Assembly: GCA_045629585.1 (NCBI GenBank)
Contig: JAZQRM010000098.1
Location: forward strand, 1-10,365
DNA length: 10,365 bases
Source: Taishania sp045629585
GTDB lineage: Bacteria > Bacteroidota > Bacteroidia > Flavobacteriales_D > Crocinitomicaceae
Direction: 5' to 3'
A model generated the notes under the pieces. That model searched no databases. It was not told the DNA's origin and saw nothing but the letters and a program-made list of their open reading frames with translations. Of this stretch, positions 7,130 through 10,365 are shown in pieces. Numbering within the stretch: position 1 is the first letter of the stretch; the number at the start of each line of letters is the position of its first letter. The translations under genes and the position numbers were made by a program.

Positions 7130-7561
7130 TTGAAACCAGTATACATTACCAGAAGAGAGACATTTAATGCCGCACATAAGTTGTGGAGAGAGGATTGGAG
7201 CGAGGAAAAAAACTTTGAAGTTTTTGGTCGTTGTAGTAATCAAAATTGGCATGGACATAATTTCACTATATTAGTTACAGTGAAGGGAATTCCTAATGAA
7301 GATACCGGTTTTGTGATGAATTTAAAGGATTTAAGTGCGATAATCAAGCAAGAAGTAGTAGAGCCTTTGGATCACCGTAACTTAAACTTGGATGTTCCAT
7401 TTATGAAAGGTATTTTAGCATCAACTGAAAACCTAATCATAAAAATCTGGGATAGAATCGAAGAACCTATCCGTCAACACGGAGGAGAATTGGTGAAAAT
7501 TAAATTAGAAGAAACTGAAAATAACTACGTAGAGTATTTCGGTGGACGCGAAATCTATTAA
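7130..7561 (+). CDS. queD: 6-pyruvoyl-tetrahydropterin synthase / 6-carboxytetrahydropterin synthase (QueD/PTPS family)
   Basis: A 143-residue protein of the PTPS fold, acting on 7,8-dihydroneopterin triphosphate to give either 6-carboxytetrahydropterin (queuosine path) or 6-pyruvoyltetrahydropterin. The zinc ligands are H16 (FNAAHKL), H41 and H43 (WHGHNF). Catalytic C35 lies six residues before H41, the D81-H82 pair is in LDHRNLN, STENL is at 98-102, and acidic residues are in LEETENNY. The C-x5-HGH spacing is that of animal PTPS (CNNPNGHGHNY), while E. coli QueD has C-x3-HGH. The start must be the TTG at 7130. An in-frame stop lies at 7106-7108 with no ATG or GTG between, and the next residues already belong to the conserved first strand. 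folE follows after 3 bases, forming a pterin operon. The queuosine role is the default, but the substrate outcome is not settled by the sequence. Confidence 0.9.
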   Translation: MKPVYITRRETFNAAHKLWREDWSEEKNFEVFGRCSNQNWHGHNFTILVTVKGIPNEDTGFVMNLKDLSAIIKQEVVEPLDHRNLNLDVPFMKGILASTENLIIKIWDRIEEPIRQHGGELVKIKLEETENNYVEYFGGREIY

Positions 7562-7564
7562 TAG

Positions 7565-8158
7565 ATGAAAGAAAAAATTGAATATAATGATGAAATCACG
7601 GAAAGAATTTCAACGCATTACACGGATATATTAAAAGGACTTGGTGAAGATCCTAGTCGTGAAGGACTTATTAAAACCCCCGAACGTGTAGCTAAAGCGT
7701 TGCAATTTTTGACGCATGGTTATGATTTGAATCCGGACGAAATCATCAATCAAGCAATTTTTCACGAAGAGTATTCTGAAATGGTGATTGTTAAGGATAT
7801 AGAGGTGTATTCAATGTGTGAACATCATATGTTACCTTTCTTCGGAAAAGCGCATGTGGCGTATATTCCCGATGGTAAAATCGTAGGCTTAAGTAAAATA
7901 CCTCGTGTAGTAGATGCATATGCTCGAAGATTGCAAGTACAAGAACGTTTGACCATCGAGATCAGAGATTGCATTCAAAGGACTCTCAAACCAAAAGGGG
8001 TTGCGGTTGTAATTGAATGTGCACATATGTGTATGCAGATGCGCGGTGTTCAAAAGCAAAACTCGACAACAACATCTTCGGCATTCACAGGTTTATTTTT
8101 GAATAACGACTCAACGCGTAAAGAATTCATAAATCTAATACAAGCCAAATTACACTAG
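7565..8158 (+). CDS. folE: GTP cyclohydrolase I, type I FolE
   Basis: Converts GTP to 7,8-dihydroneopterin triphosphate plus formate, the first step of folate, queuosine and biopterin synthesis, and works as a homodecamer in the cytosol. It is 197 residues. The zinc ligands are C85 and H88 in SMCEHHMLPF and C156 in ECAHMCMQMRG, equivalent to E. coli C110, H113 and C181; H87 and H154 are the expected catalytic histidines. The segments GEDPSREGLIKTPERVAKA (about 27-45), GLSKIPRVVDAYARRLQVQE and TTTSSAFTGLF are classic FolE. The N-terminus is short compared with E. coli, as in many bacteria. It follows queD by 3 bases, so the two are surely co-transcribed; FolE makes the substrate that the queD product uses. 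No clear terminator follows. Confidence 0.97.
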   Translation: MKEKIEYNDEITERISTHYTDILKGLGEDPSREGLIKTPERVAKALQFLTHGYDLNPDEIINQAIFHEEYSEMVIVKDIEVYSMCEHHMLPFFGKAHVAYIPDGKIVGLSKIPRVVDAYARRLQVQERLTIEIRDCIQRTLKPKGVAVVIECAHMCMQMRGVQKQNSTTTSSAFTGLFLNNDSTRKEFINLIQAKLH

Positions 8159-8194
8159 GAAAATGTCTATTTTTCGGACAAAAAGTGAAACTGT

Positions 8195-8202
8195 TAATTT
8201 TG
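8195..8202 (+). promoter_or_regulatory. Possible -7 box for the metallopeptidase gene
   Basis: TAATTTTG fits TAnnTTTG. The -33 position 19 bases upstream holds TTC (8173-8175) rather than TTG. The box lies 49 bases before the ATG at 8252. A second, imperfect box (TAATTTG) lies at 8219-8225. Confidence 0.35.
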
Positions 8203-8251
8203 GTAAGCTCTTTGATAGTAATTTGTCAAACAATAAAATAAGTAGTAAATT

Positions 8252-8974
8252 ATGATTTTAGCAATATCCTTTGGACCCGCATTTTTAATTGGTATCGTAT
8301 TTATGGTACTGGGGTTTCTTGTAAGTTCTGTTTTGAAATCTAAGTTTGAAAAATACTCCAAAATTCCTTCACAAAGAGGGTTGAGTGGGAGAGAGGTAGC
8401 CGAAATGATGTTGAAAGATCATGGCATTTATGATGTTCAAGTGATTTCAACACCAGGACGTTTGACTGATCACTACAATCCTATGGATAAAACAGTCAAT
8501 TTGTCACCAGATGTTTATAATGGAAGAAATGCATCAGCTGTAGCTGTAGCTGCTCACGAATGTGGTCACGCTGTACAACATGCAAAAGTATATAAACCTT
8601 TAGAAATGAGGTCGAAATTAGTACCGCTACAAAATGCAAGTGGAATGGTGCTCAATATTATTATGATGGCTTCCATTTTTGGAGGAGCATTTTTGACTTC
8701 TGCTTTTCCTTTTAAAACTGTATTACTGGTTGTTTGTATAGCTTATGGAGCAATAGCACTTTTCTCATTAGTTACATTACCAGTAGAATTTGATGCTTCA
8801 AAAAGGGCGTTGGCATGGATACAAAGTTCAGGTGTTTCTACACAAGGAGAATACGAACAATCTAAGGATGCTTTGAAATGGGCTGCAATGACTTATGTGG
8901 TTGCTGCTCTTGGTGCAGTAACAACACTAGCTTATTATTTATCAATGCTGCTAGGTGGCCGAGGTGATGATTAA
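8252..8974 (+). CDS. Membrane zinc metallopeptidase, PF04298 (YugP) family
   Basis: A 240-residue predicted inner-membrane neutral zinc protease of the YugP-like family. An N-terminal membrane helix covers about 5-27. A cytosol- or periplasm-facing domain carries LSGREVAEMML and the DHYNPMDKTVNLSPDVYNGRNASAVAVAAHE segment. The zinc motif is H102-E103-C-G-H106 (HECGHAVQ), and PVEFDASKRAL at 177-187 probably supplies the third ligand (E179). Helices at about 131-150, 156-177 and 209-232 complete a four-helix membrane protein. The length of about 225-240 is usual for the family, so it looks intact. Its substrate is unknown; general membrane-protein quality control is a guess. It is a likely single-gene unit closed by the terminator at 8996-9022. 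Confidence 0.88.
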   Translation: MILAISFGPAFLIGIVFMVLGFLVSSVLKSKFEKYSKIPSQRGLSGREVAEMMLKDHGIYDVQVISTPGRLTDHYNPMDKTVNLSPDVYNGRNASAVAVAAHECGHAVQHAKVYKPLEMRSKLVPLQNASGMVLNIIMMASIFGGAFLTSAFPFKTVLLVVCIAYGAIALFSLVTLPVEFDASKRALAWIQSSGVSTQGEYEQSKDALKWAAMTYVVAALGAVTTLAYYLSMLLGGRGDD

Positions 8975-8995
8975 TTGATAGATTGATACTAATTT

Positions 8996-9022
8996 AAAGC
9001 AGCCTTTCGCTGCTTTTTTTTT
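8996..9022 (+). terminator. Intrinsic terminator after the metallopeptidase gene
   Basis: AAAGCAGC (8996-9003) pairs perfectly with GCTGCTTT (9009-9016) around the loop CTTTC, and a run of nine T occupies 9014-9022. It begins 21 bases after the metallopeptidase stop and ends 10 bases before the next start codon. Confidence 0.92.
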
Positions 9023-9032
9023 CGAATGGTAG

Positions 9033-9647
9033 ATGGAAGAACGAATTCAAAATGGTGAAGGGGAGCAATTGGATTTTAAATTGAAAATCGATAATCAACT
9101 TAAAATTGCCAAAACCTTAGCCGCATTTGCAAATACCAAAGGTGGAGATATCTTAATTGGTGTTAAGGAAAGTGGAAAAGTGGTTGGTTGCGACCCCTCC
9201 GAAGAATTTCACATGATTAGTGCAGCCGCAGATTTATATACGGAACCAATTGTGGAGTTCACAACTAAAATACATCAGGTTAAACATAAGTTGGTACTCG
9301 AGGTTAGTGTGCCAAAAAGTAACGAACTGCATTTATGCCTAGATGAAAACCAAGAGTGGCTTACATATATTAGAATACAAGAGCTTACACTAGAAGCAAA
9401 TCCAGTCTTAAAAAGAGTCCTCGAATTTAGACTAAATGGACAGGCAAGACCGAGTAAGATTGAACCTGACTTTTTGGAGGTTTTGCAACTAATGAAACAA
9501 GATGAGTTTTATACCTTCTCAAAGCTGGATAAGATTGTAAATGTTAAAATTAACAGGCTAGAGGAGATTTTAGCGTTATTGATTTTTTGGAAGGTTTTAG
9601 TATATAAAATGAGCGATTCAGGCTTGGTCTATGGATTGAAGAAATAG
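9033..9647 (+). CDS. AlbA_2 (Schlafen-type) domain putative DNA-binding protein
   Basis: A 204-residue protein. Residues about 8-110 match the AlbA_2 pattern: GEQLDFKLKI, then KIAKTLAAFANTKGGDILIGVKESGKVVGCDP at about 24-55. The FANTKGG core and the ILIGV strand are the recognisable signature of this divergent AAA-4/Schlafen-type nucleic-acid-binding domain. Residues about 145-204 look like a small winged-helix-type tail (FLEVLQLMKQ, FSKLDKIVNV, RLEEILALLIFW). The larger ATP-dependent-helicase-like C-terminus found in some relatives is absent. Function is unknown; transcriptional regulation is the usual guess for this architecture. The ATG at 9033 leaves no room for a leader after the preceding terminator, and no Shine-Dalgarno or clean -7 box was found upstream. 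Confidence 0.8.
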   Translation: MEERIQNGEGEQLDFKLKIDNQLKIAKTLAAFANTKGGDILIGVKESGKVVGCDPSEEFHMISAAADLYTEPIVEFTTKIHQVKHKLVLEVSVPKSNELHLCLDENQEWLTYIRIQELTLEANPVLKRVLEFRLNGQARPSKIEPDFLEVLQLMKQDEFYTFSKLDKIVNVKINRLEEILALLIFWKVLVYKMSDSGLVYGLKK

Positions 9648-9710
9648 AATCATTTGTTAAAATAGTTGATTTTTAAATCTTAATTACTTATATTTCGAAA
9701 AGTTATAATG

Positions 9711-9718
9711 TAAATTTG
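9711..9718 (+). promoter_or_regulatory. -7 box of the small orphan gene, probably leaderless
   Basis: TAAATTTG fits TAnnTTTG and ends 4 bases before the ATG at 9723, so transcription would begin at the start codon. The -33 position has no TTG, so the promoter is weak or needs an activator. Confidence 0.5.
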
Positions 9719-9722
9719 TAAG

Positions 9723-9917
9723 ATGGGAAGACCAGCGACAAAGCCGGCCAAATTGAAAAATGGATTTTACTTGGAAGTAAAATCACCTGGTTCGGGTTCT
9801 ATATTTATACGTAGAGATTCGAAAGAACAAATGCTATTGGCGGCCGAAGAATATAGTAAATCAAAAAACGTCATCATACTCGGTGAAATGAGAGATGAAA
9901 AATGGATTGAAGATTAA
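9723..9917 (+). CDS. Small protein of unknown function (64 residues)
   Basis: I do not assign a function. The protein begins MGRPATKPAKLKNGFYLEV, has a basic N-terminus (R3, K7, K10, K12), then a GSGSIFIRRDSKEQMLLAAEEYSKSKN stretch likely to be a strand followed by a helix, and a strand/acidic tail (VIILGEMRDEKWIED). There are no membrane segments, signal peptide or cysteines. It appears to be a real gene: a -7 box lies 4 bases upstream, a perfect intrinsic terminator lies 26 bases downstream, and the composition is protein-like rather than random AT translation. From memory, similar short proteins occur in other Flavobacteriia, but I could not search. It stands alone between the AlbA_2 gene and the rRNA leader. 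Confidence 0.75.
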   Translation: MGRPATKPAKLKNGFYLEVKSPGSGSIFIRRDSKEQMLLAAEEYSKSKNVIILGEMRDEKWIED

Positions 9918-9943
9918 GATAATAGTATTTAAACAAACGTATT

Positions 9944-9976
9944 AAAAGCCTCATTATATATAGTGAGGCTTTTTTT
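9944..9976 (+). terminator. Intrinsic terminator after the small orphan gene
   Basis: AAAAGCCTCA (9944-9953) pairs with TGAGGCTTTT (9964-9973), a perfect 10-bp stem that can extend by two more pairs, followed by a T run at 9970-9976. It separates the orphan gene from the rRNA promoter region. Confidence 0.9.
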
Positions 9977-9994
9977 AATTAAAAATCGTTTTAA

Positions 9995-10002
9995 TACCTT
10001 TG
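9995..10002 (+). promoter_or_regulatory. Possible outermost -7 box upstream of the rRNA leader
   Basis: TACCTTTG is identical to the -7 box of promoter P2, but the position 19 bases upstream is TTT within the preceding terminator tail rather than TTG. It could be a third, weaker rRNA promoter or chance. Confidence 0.3.
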
Positions 10003-10061
10003 ATTATCAATGTTTTAAAAAACACCTTTTATTTTTTACATAAAAAAAATGTTTTTTTTCA

Positions 10062-10091
10062 TTGTCAAATAAAAAAGAGTCTATATCTTTG
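10062..10091 (+). promoter_or_regulatory. rRNA operon promoter P1
   Basis: TTG (10062-10064), a 19-base spacer and TATCTTTG (10084-10091) fit the Bacteroidota promoter pattern exactly. A long A/T-rich stretch with A and T runs (10028-10060) lies upstream, like an UP element. Confidence 0.75.
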
Positions 10092-10230
10092 CCACCGCTC
10101 TCAACAACAAACAAGTTAAAAGAAACGAAGTTTAGAAAGTGATTTTGAAATAAGCATAAGTAACACTTTAAAGGCTTCTACAAGCGAAAAACGAATTTAA
10201 AATAAAAAACAAACTTTTTTCACAAAACGC

Positions 10231-10260
10231 TTGCAGAATAAAATAAGTTACTTACCTTTG
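10231..10260 (+). promoter_or_regulatory. rRNA operon promoter P2
   Basis: TTG (10231-10233), a 19-base spacer and TACCTTTG (10253-10260) fit the consensus fully. It is 169 bases downstream of P1 with identical internal spacing, and an A/T-rich upstream segment (10195-10222) precedes it. Confidence 0.8.
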
Positions 10261-10330
10261 CACCCCGCTAACGAACGAGACAGCGGTTAAGATTTGAGAG
10301 GTTGATAGCCTTGAAAGATTTCAGAAAAAG

Positions 10331-10340
10331 TTCTTTGAAA
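10331..10340 (+). promoter_or_regulatory. boxA-like antitermination site
   Basis: TTCTTTGAAA resembles the boxA element bound by NusB/S10 in bacterial rRNA leaders (E. coli core CTCTTTAACA). Its place about 70 bases after P2 and near the expected 16S start supports this. Confidence 0.6.
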
Positions 10341-10365
10341 AGATTAAGACAAAATAAGGAAACAG

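Larger units (their letters stand above)
10092..10365 (+). other. Leader of an rRNA operon (16S gene expected just past the window)
   Basis: No open reading frame of note occurs here. The stretch has a P1 transcript start, an imperfect hairpin (10127-10178), a second promoter (P2), a short stem CCGCT/AGCGG (10265-10269 with 10282-10286), and a boxA-like element at 10331-10340. This arrangement, ending in an A-rich AATAAGGAAACAG, is typical of the DNA just before 16S rRNA in Flavobacteriales. No mature 16S sequence is visible, so the assignment rests on context. Confidence 0.75.

Noticed and set aside
7046..7258. Minus-strand 70-codon frame overlapping queD
   Set aside because: It overlaps the conserved start of queD, covers the divergent promoter region, and has no recognisable features.
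8164..8180. Small TGTC...GACA hairpin after folE as a terminator
   Set aside because: The stem is only 4 bp and is followed by A rather than T, so it cannot be called a terminator.
9033..9976. AlbA_2 gene plus small gene as a toxin-antitoxin or defence pair
   Set aside because: They are 75 bases apart, each with its own signals, without any toxin-like or effector motif; nothing supports a joint system.
10021..10061. A/T homopolymer runs before P1 as a replication origin or repeat element
   Set aside because: No iterated DnaA-box-like motifs or direct repeats were found; an A/T-rich promoter upstream region explains it.

Overview
The window looks like chromosomal DNA from a member of the Bacteroidota, most likely the order Flavobacteriales. 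It is AT-rich. Promoters follow the Bacteroidota pattern (TTG, 19 bases, TAnnTTTG), and Shine-Dalgarno sequences are essentially absent. The gene content also fits: a PF14905-type outer-membrane barrel protein with a carboxypeptidase-regulatory-like N-terminus, a SufS-SufE-SufT cluster, and a PTPS/QueD-FolE pair. No mobile element, CRISPR array, tRNA or phage gene was seen, so this is mostly ordinary core genome.

Left block, minus strand (1-3291). A promoter at 3262-3291 drives sufS (cysteine desulfurase), sufE (sulfur acceptor) and sufT (DUF59/MIP18 family Fe-S maturation factor). These are tightly packed; sufE and sufT overlap as ATGA. After a 68-base gap with a hairpin comes fabF (ketoacyl-ACP synthase II), cut by the left edge with about its last ten residues missing.

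Middle block, minus strand (3307-7029). tlyA (S4 plus FtsJ-like rRNA 2'-O-methyltransferase) and a 964-residue outer-membrane barrel protein are joined by a TAATG stop/start overlap. A strong intrinsic terminator at 3307-3346 ends the unit.

Right block, plus strand (7106-9976). queD (PTPS fold) and folE (GTP cyclohydrolase I) form a two-gene pterin operon divergent from tlyA. Then come a membrane zinc metallopeptidase (PF04298/YugP type) with a clear terminator, an AlbA_2 (Schlafen-like) putative DNA-binding protein whose start lies 10 bases after that terminator, and a 64-residue orphan protein with its own terminator.

Right edge (9977-10365). No gene is present. Two strong tandem promoters, a structured leader and a boxA-like antitermination site indicate the leader of an rRNA operon, whose 16S gene should begin just beyond the window.

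The most notable theme is that several -7 boxes sit only 4-16 bases before the start codon (sufS, tlyA, queD, the orphan gene). This implies leaderless or nearly leaderless mRNAs and also settles some start choices. No convincing new multi-gene system was found. The best leads are this transcription pattern, the architecture of the outer-membrane protein coupled to tlyA, the PTPS-like cysteine spacing in QueD, and the orphan small protein.
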